A stretch of 64,000 nucleotides of DNA from Nocardiopsis ganjiahuensis DSM 45031 (GTDB taxonomy: Bacteria > Actinomycetota > Actinomycetes > Streptosporangiales > Streptosporangiaceae). This document shows positions 19,690-27,997 of this stretch, piece by piece. The translations under genes were made by a program, and so were the position numbers. Position 1 is the stretch's first letter; the number at the start of each line of letters is the position of its first letter. The notes beneath the pieces are model-generated. The model saw only the letters and a program-made list of their open reading frames with translations. It was not told the DNA's origin and ran no database searches. The stretch lies in NCBI RefSeq assembly GCF_000341085.1, contig NZ_ANBA01000009.1, positions 620,001 through 684,000 on the forward strand, given 5' to 3'.

Positions 19690-20115
19690 ATGAGCTCACT
19701 CTCCGATCCCGAGGTCCGCGACTTCCTGCTCCACGGCACCCGCACCGGGAAGGTCGCCTACACCGCCGCGGACGGACGCCCGCTGGTGGCGCCGATCTGG
19801 TTCACCGTCGACGACCGGGGGCTGGTGTTCAACACCGGCAAGGAAAGCGCGAAGGGCCGGGCCTTCGCCCGTGACCCCCGGCTGACGCTGCTGGTGGACC
19901 TGGAGGAGCCGCCGTTCGGGTTCGTGCAGGTCCAGGGCACGGCCGAGATCTCCGAGGACACCGACGAACTGGTGCGCACCGCCACCGAGATCGCCCGGCG
20001 GTACATGGGACCGGAGCGGGCCGAGGAGTTCGGCCGCCGCAACGGCGTCCCCGGCGAGCTCGTGGTGCGGATCCGCCCGACCAAGGTCATCGCCGCCATG
20101 GACATGACCGGCTGA
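19690..20115 (+). CDS. PPOX-class F420/FMN-dependent oxidoreductase
   Basis: A 141-residue split-barrel flavin/F420-binding protein. Seen: GRPLVAPIWFTVDDRGLVFNTGKESAKGRAFARDPRLTLLVD, the cofactor-binding strands of the PPOX-class family, and a closing VVRIRPTKVIAAMDM. Substrate unknown; relatives reduce biliverdin, quinones or aflatoxin-like lactones. A TAGTTT -10-like element ends six bases before the ATG, suggesting a leaderless transcript separate from the preceding four genes. It converges on the DUF4282 gene. Confidence 0.82.
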   Translation: MSSLSDPEVRDFLLHGTRTGKVAYTAADGRPLVAPIWFTVDDRGLVFNTGKESAKGRAFARDPRLTLLVDLEEPPFGFVQVQGTAEISEDTDELVRTATEIARRYMGPERAEEFGRRNGVPGELVVRIRPTKVIAAMDMTG

Positions 20116-20122
20116 CCCGGCC

Positions 20123-20150
20123 GGGGCCGGCGGCTCAGGGCCGCGGCCCC
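20123..20150. terminator. weak bidirectional hairpin
   Basis: GGGGCCG and CGGCCCC pair around a 14-base GC-rich loop between two convergent genes. No T tract. Confidence 0.35.
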
Positions 20151-20199
20151 TCCGGGAGACTCCTCCCCCTCCCGCTTCTCCCGGGCCTCCCGGGTCGTC

Positions 20200-20673
20200 C
20201 TAGACCCCGCCGCGCCGGCGGAGGGCGCTGAGGTCCTCGCTGATGCGGAAGACCACGATGAGGAGTTCGAGGACGATCCGCGACACCAGCACGGAGATCG
20301 CGGTGCCGACGAAGGCACCGATCAGCATGAGGAAACCGAGGAAGCCCAGGCCCTCCTGGTTCATCAGCGAGATGGCGGAGATCAGCCCGCCCAGGAAGCC
20401 GAACGCGATCATCACCAGCCACAGGATGTAGACGATCTTGATGATGCGGCTGGTGATGAACTCGCGGAAGGAGAAGTCGAAGAGCGCTCCGAAGAACCCG
20501 GCTCCGCCGGAGGACGCGGGCTGGGTGTAGCCCCCGGCGGGCTGCTGGGGCGGGACGCCGGGCTGCTGGTAGTACTGCTGGCCGCCCGGGTAACCACCGG
20601 ACTGCGGCTGCTGCGGCTGCTGGCCGTAGGGCTGCTGCGAGGGGTCTTGGGGGTACTCAGGGGGGTTGGTCAT
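20200..20673 (-). CDS. DUF4282 membrane protein
   Basis: A 157-residue protein. The first ~60 residues are Pro/Gln/Gly/Tyr-rich (PYGQQPQQPQSGGYPGG), then FGALFDFSFREFITSRIIKIVY, two hydrophobic helices (ILWLVMIAFGFLGGLISAI and FLGFLMLIGAFVGTAISVLV) and an amphipathic end RIVLELLIVVFRISEDL, the DUF4282 pattern. Function is unknown; the family is common in actinomycete membranes. The ATG at 20673 is set by the start of the repeat-rich segment. Confidence 0.8.
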   Translation of the reverse strand: MTNPPEYPQDPSQQPYGQQPQQPQSGGYPGGQQYYQQPGVPPQQPAGGYTQPASSGGAGFFGALFDFSFREFITSRIIKIVYILWLVMIAFGFLGGLISAISLMNQEGLGFLGFLMLIGAFVGTAISVLVSRIVLELLIVVFRISEDLSALRRRGGV

Positions 20674-20972
20674 GGCTGGAGTTCCTCGTCGCCTGTCGTC
20701 AGTCACTGAAAGGGTTCGCGCCGCCGCCCGGAAACGGGCGGTGAAGCACCACGTACTGTACTCATTCAGGCGCCCGCCCACCGGATCCGGCCCAGCCATG
20801 ACCGGGAACAAGAACCGAGCAGACGCGAGCACTAATTCACCTTTTCGTCGTTCTTCGGCTCATTGGCAAAAGCAGAAGTTCGCGATCGGCCTTCTACGGA
20901 CACATTCGCCACAGGTGGGTGACCCTTCCACTCTCCGGGGAGGGCCCGGAGCTTTCCCGGGAACCCACGGCA
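20674..20972. other. non-coding spacer with an AT-richer core
   Basis: No credible gene. Bases ~20820-20930 are noticeably less GC-rich than the surroundings and probably hold the promoter of the DUF4282 gene. CCCG..CGGG short repeats near 20730 are the only other structure I see. Confidence 0.4.
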
Positions 20973-21018
20973 GACGCCTGTGGCCGCGCCCCCTGCGGGG
21001 GGTGCGGCCACAGGCGTC
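20973..21018 (-). terminator. strong terminator after yebC
   Basis: A perfect 15-bp stem GACGCCTGTGGCCGC with its complement, enclosing an inner CCCCC/GGGGG stem. It lies 30 bases after the yebC stop on the minus strand. Confidence 0.8.
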
Positions 21019-21047
21019 GACGCGTGGTCCCGTTCGGGTGTCCGGCT

Positions 21048-21794
21048 CTAGAGCTCGGCCATGACCTCGTCGGGGATGTCCGCGTTGGTGAAGACGTTCT
21101 GGACGTCGTCGGAGTCCTCCAGGACGTCCACGACCCGCATCACCTTCTTGGCGGTCTCGGCGTCGACCGGGACCTCCATGGTCGGCAGGAAGCTGGACTC
21201 GGCGGACTCGTAGTCGATGCCCGCCTCCTGGAGCGCGGTGCGGACCGGGACCAGGTCGGTGGCCTCGCAGACGATCTCGAAGGACTCGCCGAGGTCCTCG
21301 ACCTCCTCCGCGCCGGCCTCCAGGACCGCCATGGTCACGTCGTCCTCGGTGGTGCCCTCCTTGGGCACGATCACGACACCCTTGCGGTTGAACATGTAGG
21401 ACACCGAACCGGCGTCGGCCATGTTGCCGCCGTTGCGGGTGACCGCGACGCGCACCTCGGAGGCGGCGCGGTTGCGGTTGTCGGTCAGACACTCGACCAG
21501 CAGCGCCACCCCGCCGGGGGCGTAGCCCTCGTACATGATGGTCTGCCACTCGGCGCCACCGGCCTCCTCACCGGAACCGCGCTTGCGGGCGCGTTCGATG
21601 TTGTCGGCGGGCACCGAGTTCTTCTTCGCCTTCTGAATGGCGTCGTAGAGCGTCGGGTTCCCTTCGGGGTCCCCACCACCGGTACGCGCCGCCACCTCGA
21701 TGTTCTTGATCAGCTTGGCAAAGAGCTTGCTTCGCTTGGCATCGATGACGGCTTTCTTGTGCTTGGTGGTGGCCCACTTGGAGTGGCCGCTCAT
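21048..21794 (-). CDS. yebC: YebC/PmpR-family regulator or ribosome-rescue factor
   Basis: A 248-residue protein with the invariant beginning [25 protein letters not shown] and the three-domain YebC pattern ([33 protein letters not shown]). Members are described as DNA-binding regulators and, more recently, as factors that help ribosomes through proline stretches. Its start overlaps the pdxT stop as ATGA, so it is coupled to PLP synthesis. In relatives it is followed by ruvC; here a six-kilobase block intervenes. Confidence 0.93.
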   Translation of the reverse strand: MSGHSKWATTKHKKAVIDAKRSKLFAKLIKNIEVAARTGGGDPEGNPTLYDAIQKAKKNSVPADNIERARKRGSGEEAGGAEWQTIMYEGYAPGGVALLVECLTDNRNRAASEVRVAVTRNGGNMADAGSVSYMFNRKGVVIVPKEGTTEDDVTMAVLEAGAEEVEDLGESFEIVCEATDLVPVRTALQEAGIDYESAESSFLPTMEVPVDAETAKKVMRVVDVLEDSDDVQNVFTNADIPDEVMAEL

Positions 21795-22411
21795 GCATGT
21801 CCTTTCACGATGTCGACGAAGAGGCGGTGAATGCGCGCGTCGCCGGTGAGTTCGGGATGGAAGGACGTCGCCATCAGGCCGCCCTGTCGTACGGCGACGA
21901 TCCTACCGGCCTCGTCCGGGCCGGGTACTCTCCCGAGCACCGAGACCTGCGGCCCGACCGCCTCCACCCAGGGGGCGCGGATGAACACCGCGTCGAACGG
22001 GTCCTGGCCGATGCCGTCGATCCGCACACCGGTCTCGAAGGACTCGGTCTGGCGGCCGAAGGCGTTGCGGCGCACCGTCATGTCGATGCCGCCGACGGTC
22101 TCCTGGTCGGCCGTACCCCCGAGAACGCGGTCGGCGAGCATGATCATCCCCGCGCAGGTGCCGTAGACGGGCATCCCGTCGACGACACGTTTGCGCAGGG
22201 CGTCCATCAGGCCGTACCGGACGGCGAGCTTGGACATGGTGGTCGACTCCCCGCCGGGGATGACCAGGGCGTCGACGGTGTCGAGGTGGTCGGCGGAGAG
22301 GACCTTCGCGGTACCGGTGCCCAGCCCTTCGAGGACGTGCACGTGTTCGGCGACGTCCCCCTGGAGGGCGAGGACTCCGATGGTGGGTCTGGCGGTCAAG
22401 TACGGCCTCAC
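21791..22411 (-). CDS. pdxT: pyridoxal 5'-phosphate synthase glutaminase subunit
   Basis: A 206-residue class I glutamine amidotransferase that supplies ammonia to PdxS. Seen: [22 protein letters not shown], the nucleophile Cys in [10 protein letters not shown], and the His-Glu pair in SFHPEL. The start is ambiguous: GTG at 22411, or TTG at 22397 with GTGAGG as ribosome site. It lies 120 bases after pdxS and overlaps yebC. Confidence 0.93.
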   Translation of the reverse strand: MRPYLTARPTIGVLALQGDVAEHVHVLEGLGTGTAKVLSADHLDTVDALVIPGGESTTMSKLAVRYGLMDALRKRVVDGMPVYGTCAGMIMLADRVLGGTADQETVGGIDMTVRRNAFGRQTESFETGVRIDGIGQDPFDAVFIRAPWVEAVGPQVSVLGRVPGPDEAGRIVAVRQGGLMATSFHPELTGDARIHRLFVDIVKGHA

Positions 22412-22531
22412 TCGTTGTGGGACTTCACTGCTGGGGACCCGGCCGGGCGGCGGGGAGCCCCACTGGCCCCCGCCGCCCGGCCGCCGTCGGACACGGATCC
22501 GTGTCCGTCCGGAACGCTGTGCCTGCCCGGA

Positions 22532-23443
22532 CTACCAGCCGCGGCCGGCGTAGCGCTGGGAGTCCGACAGGTCGTCGAGGTTGATGCCGACCATGGCCTC
22601 CCCCAGACCGCGCGAGACGCGGGCGATCACGGCGGGGTCCTCGTAGTGCAGGGTGGCCTGCACGATGGCGTCGGCGCGCTTGGCCGGGTCGCCGGACTTG
22701 AAGATGCCCGAACCGACGAACACGCTCTGGGCGCCCAGCTGGCGCATCAGCGCGGCGTCGGCGGGAGTGGCCACACCCCCGGCGGAGAACAGCGGCACGG
22801 GCAGCTTGCCGAGCTGCGCGACCTCCTTGACGATCTCGTACGGGGCGCGCAGCTCCTTGGCGGCGCCGAACAGCTCGGGCTCGTCCAGGGTGCCCAGGCG
22901 CTTGATCTCACCGTTGATGGAGCGCATGTGGCGGGTGGCCTCGACGACGTTGCCGGTGCCGGCCTCGCCCTTGGAGCGGATCATCGCCGCGCCCTCGGCG
23001 ATCCGGCGCAGGGCCTCGCCGAGGTTGGTGGCGCCGCAGACGAAGGGGACGGTGAACGCCCACTTGTCGATGTGGTAGGCCTCGTCGGCCGGGGTGAGGA
23101 CCTCGGACTCGTCGATGAAGTCGACACCGAGGGACTCCAGGACCTGGGCCTCGACGAAGTGTCCGATGCGGACCTTGGCCATGACCGGGATGGAGACCGC
23201 CTCGACGATGCCGTCGATCATGTCGGGGTCGGACATGCGGGCGACGCCGCCGTCCTTGCGGATGTCGGCGGGCACCCGCTCCAGGGCCATGACCGCGACA
23301 GCACCGGCGTCCTCGGCGATCTTGGCCTGCTCGGGCGTGACGACGTCCATGATGACGCCGTTCTTGAGCTGCTCGGCCATGCCGCGCTTGACGCGCTGGG
23401 TACCGACGGCGTTGTCGGAGGTGTTCGTTGCGTTGGTGGCCAC
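22532..23443 (-). CDS. pdxS: pyridoxal 5'-phosphate synthase lyase subunit
   Basis: A 303-residue (beta/alpha)8 enzyme that builds PLP from ribose 5-phosphate, glyceraldehyde 3-phosphate and ammonia. Seen: [22 protein letters not shown], the substrate-lysine strands [15 protein letters not shown] and [18 protein letters not shown], and the phosphate loop [18 protein letters not shown] at 23443 has GGGAGC upstream and fits family length. Confidence 0.95.
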   Translation of the reverse strand: MATNATNTSDNAVGTQRVKRGMAEQLKNGVIMDVVTPEQAKIAEDAGAVAVMALERVPADIRKDGGVARMSDPDMIDGIVEAVSIPVMAKVRIGHFVEAQVLESLGVDFIDESEVLTPADEAYHIDKWAFTVPFVCGATNLGEALRRIAEGAAMIRSKGEAGTGNVVEATRHMRSINGEIKRLGTLDEPELFGAAKELRAPYEIVKEVAQLGKLPVPLFSAGGVATPADAALMRQLGAQSVFVGSGIFKSGDPAKRADAIVQATLHYEDPAVIARVSRGLGEAMVGINLDDLSDSQRYAGRGW

Positions 23444-23757
23444 GGTGGTGGGCTCCCGTTTCTTCGGCTGATTGGGGGCCAGGCCCTGTTCTCCGGACAC
23501 CTGCATCTGTCGGGAACACTGCCTGGTTGTACTCGGGGCAGCGGGCTCGGCGGCGTCACGTGGATACGCGGACACCGTCGGCGCGGCGCACCCTGGGTCG
23601 ACCAGCCTCCCATCCTAGTTCCATCCACTTTGGGACCTTTGGCCAGGCTGGAGTATCGGCCGGGGTCACGTGCGCCACCCTGTCCGTTCCGGGGTTCTGC
23701 CGTGTTCGGGGGCGCTGCCGGACGCGGGGTCCTGCGAGGTACGGCGCCCGGCCGGGG
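23444..23757. other. 314-base spacer upstream of pdxS
   Basis: No gene. TAGGAT on the minus strand (23617-23612) is a possible -10, giving pdxS a leader of about 160 bases. No known riboswitch pattern was recognised. Confidence 0.4.
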
Positions 23758-24279
23758 TCAGCGGGCCGGCGGCCGGTCGTCCATCTCGAAGTACTCGGGC
23801 AGCGCGGCGGTGCCGGCCAGTCCCAGGAGGCGGACCACGCGGGAGCGCCGGGCCCGGCGGGTGTCGGAGACGGCGTCGTTGTGGAAGACCCGGGCCAGGT
23901 GCACGCCGCGCGCGGCGACCGCCACCTCGTCCAGGCGGTCCCCGGAGGGGCCGGCCTCCGAAGGGTCCAGGGAGGCGCGCAGAATGCGGGAGAGTTCGCT
24001 CTCCGCGAGTTCGCGTTCCCCCTCCCCGGCGCGGCGCGCGCCGTTGGCGGCCTCCGCCAGGTTCCGTGCCGTTCCGGGGTCGAGTCCGGGGTCCGCTGCC
24101 AGGTCCAGGACGGCGGCGGCCCGCCGCAGCAGGGCGGCGTCCAGGGCGGCGCGCGCGGTCTCCACCCGGTGGTGGAGCCGGTCCAGCCTGGTGGCCCGCC
24201 AGGACAGGTAGAAGCCCAGCAGGACCAGCACGAGCAGGATCGCGGCGACCAGGGTGACGAAGCGGACGTCCTCGATCAG
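23758..24279 (-). CDS. LemA-like single-pass membrane protein
   Basis: A 173-residue protein: one N-terminal membrane helix (FVTLVAAILLVLVLLGFYLSW), then a helical domain RLDRLHHRVETARAALDAALLRRAAAVLDLA and a conserved basic end (VFHNDAVSDTRRARRSRVVRLL). It occupies the position of an uncharacterised conserved gene between pimA and pdxS in actinomycetes. The only ATG/GTG-type start, GTG 24231, would cut the membrane helix in half. CTG at 24279, overlapping the pimA stop as CTGA and preceded by GGGGTGAG, gives the whole helix and is preferred. Confidence 0.72.
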   Translation of the reverse strand: MIEDVRFVTLVAAILLVLVLLGFYLSWRATRLDRLHHRVETARAALDAALLRRAAAVLDLAADPGLDPGTARNLAEAANGARRAGEGERELAESELSRILRASLDPSEAGPSGDRLDEVAVAARGVHLARVFHNDAVSDTRRARRSRVVRLLGLAGTAALPEYFEMDDRPPAR

Positions 24280-25517
24280 GGCCGCTCACCCCGGCGCGAC
24301 CGGGTCGCGGAGCGGCGTCCGGCGTCCGGCCGTACTCCGACGACGCGGTCCTGTCGGCCGTCCCCCATCAGGACGGTCTCGTACACGTGGGCGATGTCGG
24401 CGGCGACGGTGGCCCAGTCGTAGGCGCGCACCGCCTTGCGGGCGGCCACCGACAGGTGGGCGCGCAGCTCGGGTGAGTCGAGCAGTGCCCCGGCGCGTTC
24501 GGCCAGGTGGTCGGGGTCGCCGACCCGGAAGAGGTCCCCGGCCCCGCCGCCGTCCAGGACGGCGGAGAAGGCGGGGATGTCGCTGGCGACGACGGCGGCC
24601 CCCGCGGCCATCGCCTCGGTCAGGACGATGCCGAAGCTCTCCCCGCCCAGGTTGGGCGCGCAGAAGACGTCCGCGGAGTGGTAGGCGCGGACCTTGTCGG
24701 CGGCGTCGAGCCGCCCGAGGACGACCACGCGTTCGCGCAGGTCGTCCGGGACCCCGGACAGGTCGGCCCGGCCCGGTCCGGCCACGAGCAGACGCAGACC
24801 GGGCCGGTGCGGCGCCATTCGGGTGAAGGCCTCCAGCAGGGTGGACAGGCCCTTGCGGGGTTCGTCCAGGCGGCCCAGGAAACCGATCGAACCGCCCTCG
24901 CCCGGCCACCCGGGCAGCGGTTCGGCACGTGCGAAGCGGCGGACCGACACCCCGTTGGGGATGAGCACGGCGTCGCCGCCCAGGTGTTCGACCAGGGTGC
25001 GCCGAGCGGCCTCGGAGACCGCCACGCGAGCGTTGATCTTCTCCAGGGCGGAGCGCAGCGCGGTGGAGGTGGCGGACATGGCCCGTGAGCGCGGGTTCGA
25101 GGTGTGGAAGGTGGCGACGACGGGACCGTCCGCCGCCCAGCAGGCCAGCAGGGAGACGCTGGGCGCGGCGGGTTCGTGGATGTGGAGCACGTCGAATTCG
25201 CCCTCGGTGATCCACCTGCGGACCCGGGCCGCCGCGCGCGGACCGAAGCTGAGCCGGGCCACCGAGCCGTTGTAGGGCACCGGAACCGGGCGTCCGGCCG
25301 GGACCAGGTAGGGCGGCGGGTCGTAGGAGGCGTCGCCGAGCGGGGCCAGCACCGAGACCTCGTGGCCCATCGCTCCGAGCGCCTCGGCCAGGTCGCCCAC
25401 GTGCTGCTGGACCCCGCCGGGGACGTCCCAGGCGTAGGGGCAGACGATCCCGACCCGCAGACCGGTCCGGGCCGGCGCCTGCTCCGGTCTCCTCGTGCCT
25501 GTCCGAGCTCGGATCAC
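24276..25517 (-). CDS. pimA: PimA-like phosphatidylinositol alpha-mannosyltransferase
   Basis: A 413-residue GT-B (GT4) enzyme expected to add the first mannose to phosphatidylinositol at the inner membrane face. Seen: RVGIVCPYAWDVPGGVQQHVGDLAEAL, HIHEPAAPSVSLLACW, VSEAARRTL, the donor-site segment FLGRLDEPRKGLSTLLEAF, and the EX7E motif ESFGIVLTEAMAAG. GTG at 25517 overlaps the acyltransferase stop as GTGA. The C-terminal ~40 residues are basic. Order pgsA, acyltransferase, pimA matches actinobacterial PIM loci. Confidence 0.9.
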   Translation of the reverse strand: MIRARTGTRRPEQAPARTGLRVGIVCPYAWDVPGGVQQHVGDLAEALGAMGHEVSVLAPLGDASYDPPPYLVPAGRPVPVPYNGSVARLSFGPRAAARVRRWITEGEFDVLHIHEPAAPSVSLLACWAADGPVVATFHTSNPRSRAMSATSTALRSALEKINARVAVSEAARRTLVEHLGGDAVLIPNGVSVRRFARAEPLPGWPGEGGSIGFLGRLDEPRKGLSTLLEAFTRMAPHRPGLRLLVAGPGRADLSGVPDDLRERVVVLGRLDAADKVRAYHSADVFCAPNLGGESFGIVLTEAMAAGAAVVASDIPAFSAVLDGGGAGDLFRVGDPDHLAERAGALLDSPELRAHLSVAARKAVRAYDWATVAADIAHVYETVLMGDGRQDRVVGVRPDAGRRSATRSRRGERP

Positions 25518-26464
25518 TGCCGCTGTTCCCGGTCGTCGTACGGAGCCGCCTCGGCCTCGCGGCGGCGGGCCAGGTCGGCGTCGTGGTCGGCGCTGAAGAC
25601 GGCCTGGAGCATGTGCCAGTCCTCGGGGTGTTCGGCGATCGCGGCTTCGAAGACCCGGGCGAGCTCCTGGGTGGTGTCCTGGATGCGCTCGGTGCGGCGG
25701 GCACCCGCGGCGACGGGGATCTCGTCGTGGACGCGGATGTTCCAGTGGGGGCCGTCGTACCAGAGGGAGACCGGCATCAGGGCGGCCCCGGTGTTCAGTG
25801 CGAGGGCGGCGGGTCCGGAGGGCATCCGGGCCTTCTCCCCGAAGAAGTCCACCTCCAGGCCGGTGCCGTTGATGTCGCGGTCGGCGAGCAGGCAGACCAG
25901 CCCGCCCTCGCGCAGGCGGCGGGCGAGGGTCCCGACGGTGTTGGCGGCCCCGCCGGTCAGCGGCAGCACCTCCATCCCCAGGGACTCCCGGTAGGAGGTG
26001 AACCGCTGGAAGAGGCTCTCGGGGCTCAACCGCTGGGCGACGGTGGTCAGCGGGGTGCCTCGGGCGGCGATCCACGCCCCGGCGTGGTCCCAGTTGCCCA
26101 TGTGCGGCAGGGCCGCCACGACCCCGCGCCCGGACCTGACGTGCTCCTCCAGCACCTCGATACCGCTCTGCCGGGTGTTGGCGAGGATGTGCTCCCGGCC
26201 CATGGCGGGCAGGCGGAACATCTCGTAGTAGTAGCGCATGTAGGAGCGCATCCCGGCCTTGGACAGAGCCCTGAGCTGGGCGTCCGTGGCGTGCGGGCCG
26301 ATCAGCCTGCGCAGGTTGCGCTCCAGGCCGCGGGTGCCGTCGTTGCGGGTGCGCCAGGCCCGGTCGGCCAGCCGTCGGAACACCGCCCGTCCGGCCCCCT
26401 CGGGTGCGCGGCGGACCATCGTCCACCCTGCCGAGTAGGCCAGGTCGGCCATGCGTTCGTCCAC
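25514..26464 (-). CDS. phosphatidylinositol mannoside acyltransferase (PatA-like)
   Basis: A 316-residue LpxL/HtrB-family acyltransferase. The catalytic HX4D motif is in LPHMGNWDHAGAW; PAALALNTGAALMPVSLWYDG and WHMLQAVFSAD are later family blocks. Expected to acylate the mannose of PIM at the membrane. GTG at 26464 has GAGGGA upstream; ATG at 26452 is an alternative. It lies between pgsA and pimA, supporting the PIM role. Confidence 0.88.
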   Translation of the reverse strand: MDERMADLAYSAGWTMVRRAPEGAGRAVFRRLADRAWRTRNDGTRGLERNLRRLIGPHATDAQLRALSKAGMRSYMRYYYEMFRLPAMGREHILANTRQSGIEVLEEHVRSGRGVVAALPHMGNWDHAGAWIAARGTPLTTVAQRLSPESLFQRFTSYRESLGMEVLPLTGGAANTVGTLARRLREGGLVCLLADRDINGTGLEVDFFGEKARMPSGPAALALNTGAALMPVSLWYDGPHWNIRVHDEIPVAAGARRTERIQDTTQELARVFEAAIAEHPEDWHMLQAVFSADHDADLARRREAEAAPYDDREQRQ

Positions 26465-26510
26465 GTCGTTTCCCTCGTCCTCGTGTCCTGCGGTCCCTCC
26501 GGCTGTACGG

Positions 26511-27155
26511 TCAGGCGCCGTTGCTCGTCTTCTTGTCCTCCCCCTCGGCGAAGCCGGGGTCGTTGAGGCGGGCCCGGGTCTCCACGAGGCGCTGGAGGAC
26601 GGTGAGCAGGCTCATCGCGGCCAGCAGCCAGAGGCCGCCCGCCAGGATGTACGGGACGCCGAGCTCGCTCAGGCCGACGGCCACCAGGATGATCACCAGG
26701 CGTTCGGTGCGTTCGGCCACGCCGACGTCGCAGTTGACGCCCAGGCCCTCCGCGCGCGCCTTGATGTAGGAGACCATGAAGCCGCTGATGAGGCAGAACA
26801 GGGTGAGCCCGGCCAGCATCGGGTCGTCGCCCTCGCCCACGAACCACCACATGAGTCCGGCGAGGATCGCGGCGTCCGCGACCCGGTCGAGGCTGGAGTC
26901 GAGGAAGGCGCCGAAGGCACTGGCGCTGTCCTTGGCCCGGGCCACCGCGCCGTCGAGCATGTCGAAGAGGGCGAAGACGGTGATGACCACCGAGCCCGCG
27001 TAGAGCTGGCCTCGGGGATAGAAGTAGAGGGCGCTGACGACGACACCGGCGGCACCGATGACGGTGACGATGTTCGGCGTCAGGCCGATGCGGGCCAGGC
27101 TCCGGCCGAGCGGAGCGGTGACCCGGGAGATCATGGGGCGAAGGATTCTCAGCAT
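26511..27155 (-). CDS. pgsA: phosphatidylinositol phosphate synthase (CDP-alcohol phosphatidyltransferase)
   Basis: A 214-residue integral membrane enzyme making the phosphatidylinositol headgroup. The complete CDP-alcohol motif D-x2-DG-x2-AR-x8-G-x3-D-x3-D is present from DMLDGAVAR to LDSSLDRVAD. About six hydrophobic helices follow the amphipathic LRPMISRVTAPLGRSLARIG. ATG at 27155 has only a weak AGAAG site. Context with pimA and the acyltransferase favours inositol phosphate as acceptor over glycerol phosphate. Confidence 0.9.
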   Translation of the reverse strand: MLRILRPMISRVTAPLGRSLARIGLTPNIVTVIGAAGVVVSALYFYPRGQLYAGSVVITVFALFDMLDGAVARAKDSASAFGAFLDSSLDRVADAAILAGLMWWFVGEGDDPMLAGLTLFCLISGFMVSYIKARAEGLGVNCDVGVAERTERLVIILVAVGLSELGVPYILAGGLWLLAAMSLLTVLQRLVETRARLNDPGFAEGEDKKTSNGA

Positions 27156-27289
27156 GTCTTCTTGTGATCGTAGGGCGAGAACGGGCGTCGGGGTGGGAGC
27201 CGCACCCGGTGGGGGTGGCGTCGGCTCGGGGTGTCGGCCGGAACGGGTCCGGGGTCGGGGCCGGCCCGGTGGTTCGGGTGGCCCGGGGA

Positions 27290-27865
27290 TCAGTCCCTCG
27301 GCCAGAGTTCGGCCAGTCGGGACCGGGTCTGCTCCAACATCTCGGGCAGGATCTTGGTCTGGCCGATGACCGACATGAAATTGCTGTCGCCGCCCCACCG
27401 GGGCACGATGTGCTGGTGGAGGTGCGCGGCGATTCCGGCACCGGCCACGGTACCCAGGTTCATGCCGACGTTGAAGCCCTGCGGGCGGTAGGCCTCGGTC
27501 AGCGCCCGGATACCCGCCTGGGTGAGCGCGGCGACCTCGGCGGTCTCGTCCTCGTCCAGCGAGGTGTAGTCCGAGACGTGCCGGTAGGGGCAGACCAGCA
27601 GGTGGCCGCTGTTGTAGGGGTAGAGGTTGAGGACCACGTAGGCGGACTTGCCGCGGGCCACCACGAGCCCCTCCTCATCGGTCAGGCCGGGTGCGCGGCA
27701 GAAGGGGCAGCCGTCGTCGGCCCCGGGGCCGGTGGGTTTGCCCTCCCCCTTGATGTAGGCCATGCGGTGCGGAGTCCAGAGCCGCTCGTACCCGTCGGGG
27801 GTTCCGGTCCCCGTTCCGGGGAGGTCGCTGGTCCCGCTCTCGGTCTCGTTGTCGGCGCCGTGCAT
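27290..27865 (-). CDS. HIT-family hydrolase/phosphorylase (Ap4A phosphorylase-like)
   Basis: A 191-residue HIT protein: GCPFCRAPG zinc or structural cysteines, LNLYPYNSGHLLVCPYRHV, and the histidine triad HLHQHIVPRW. The gene beside pgsA in mycobacteria (Rv2613c) is an Ap4A phosphorylase of this size, so the same activity is likely. The first ~30 residues are an acidic, Gly/Thr-rich extension. ATG start. Confidence 0.88.
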   Translation of the reverse strand: MHGADNETESGTSDLPGTGTGTPDGYERLWTPHRMAYIKGEGKPTGPGADDGCPFCRAPGLTDEEGLVVARGKSAYVVLNLYPYNSGHLLVCPYRHVSDYTSLDEDETAEVAALTQAGIRALTEAYRPQGFNVGMNLGTVAGAGIAAHLHQHIVPRWGGDSNFMSVIGQTKILPEMLEQTRSRLAELWPRD

Positions 27866-27997
27866 GGCTCGTCCGTTCCCCTCGCATGACCGTTTCGTAC
27901 TGCGCGTCCCAGCATAGGAGCGCCCGGTGGGAGAAGCGGCCCGGAAGACGCGGGGACCGGGATGTCGGCAGCCGGGTACGGCCGCCCCTTCCCCGCC

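Noticed and set aside
21797-24211. 804-residue plus-strand frame opposite pdxT/pdxS
   Set aside because: Spans several well-supported minus-strand genes and their spacers; no motif.
24276-26426. One 716-residue fusion of acyltransferase and mannosyltransferase
   Set aside because: The upstream part is a different frame from the real acyltransferase; that gene ends at 25514 and pimA starts at the overlapping GTG 25517.
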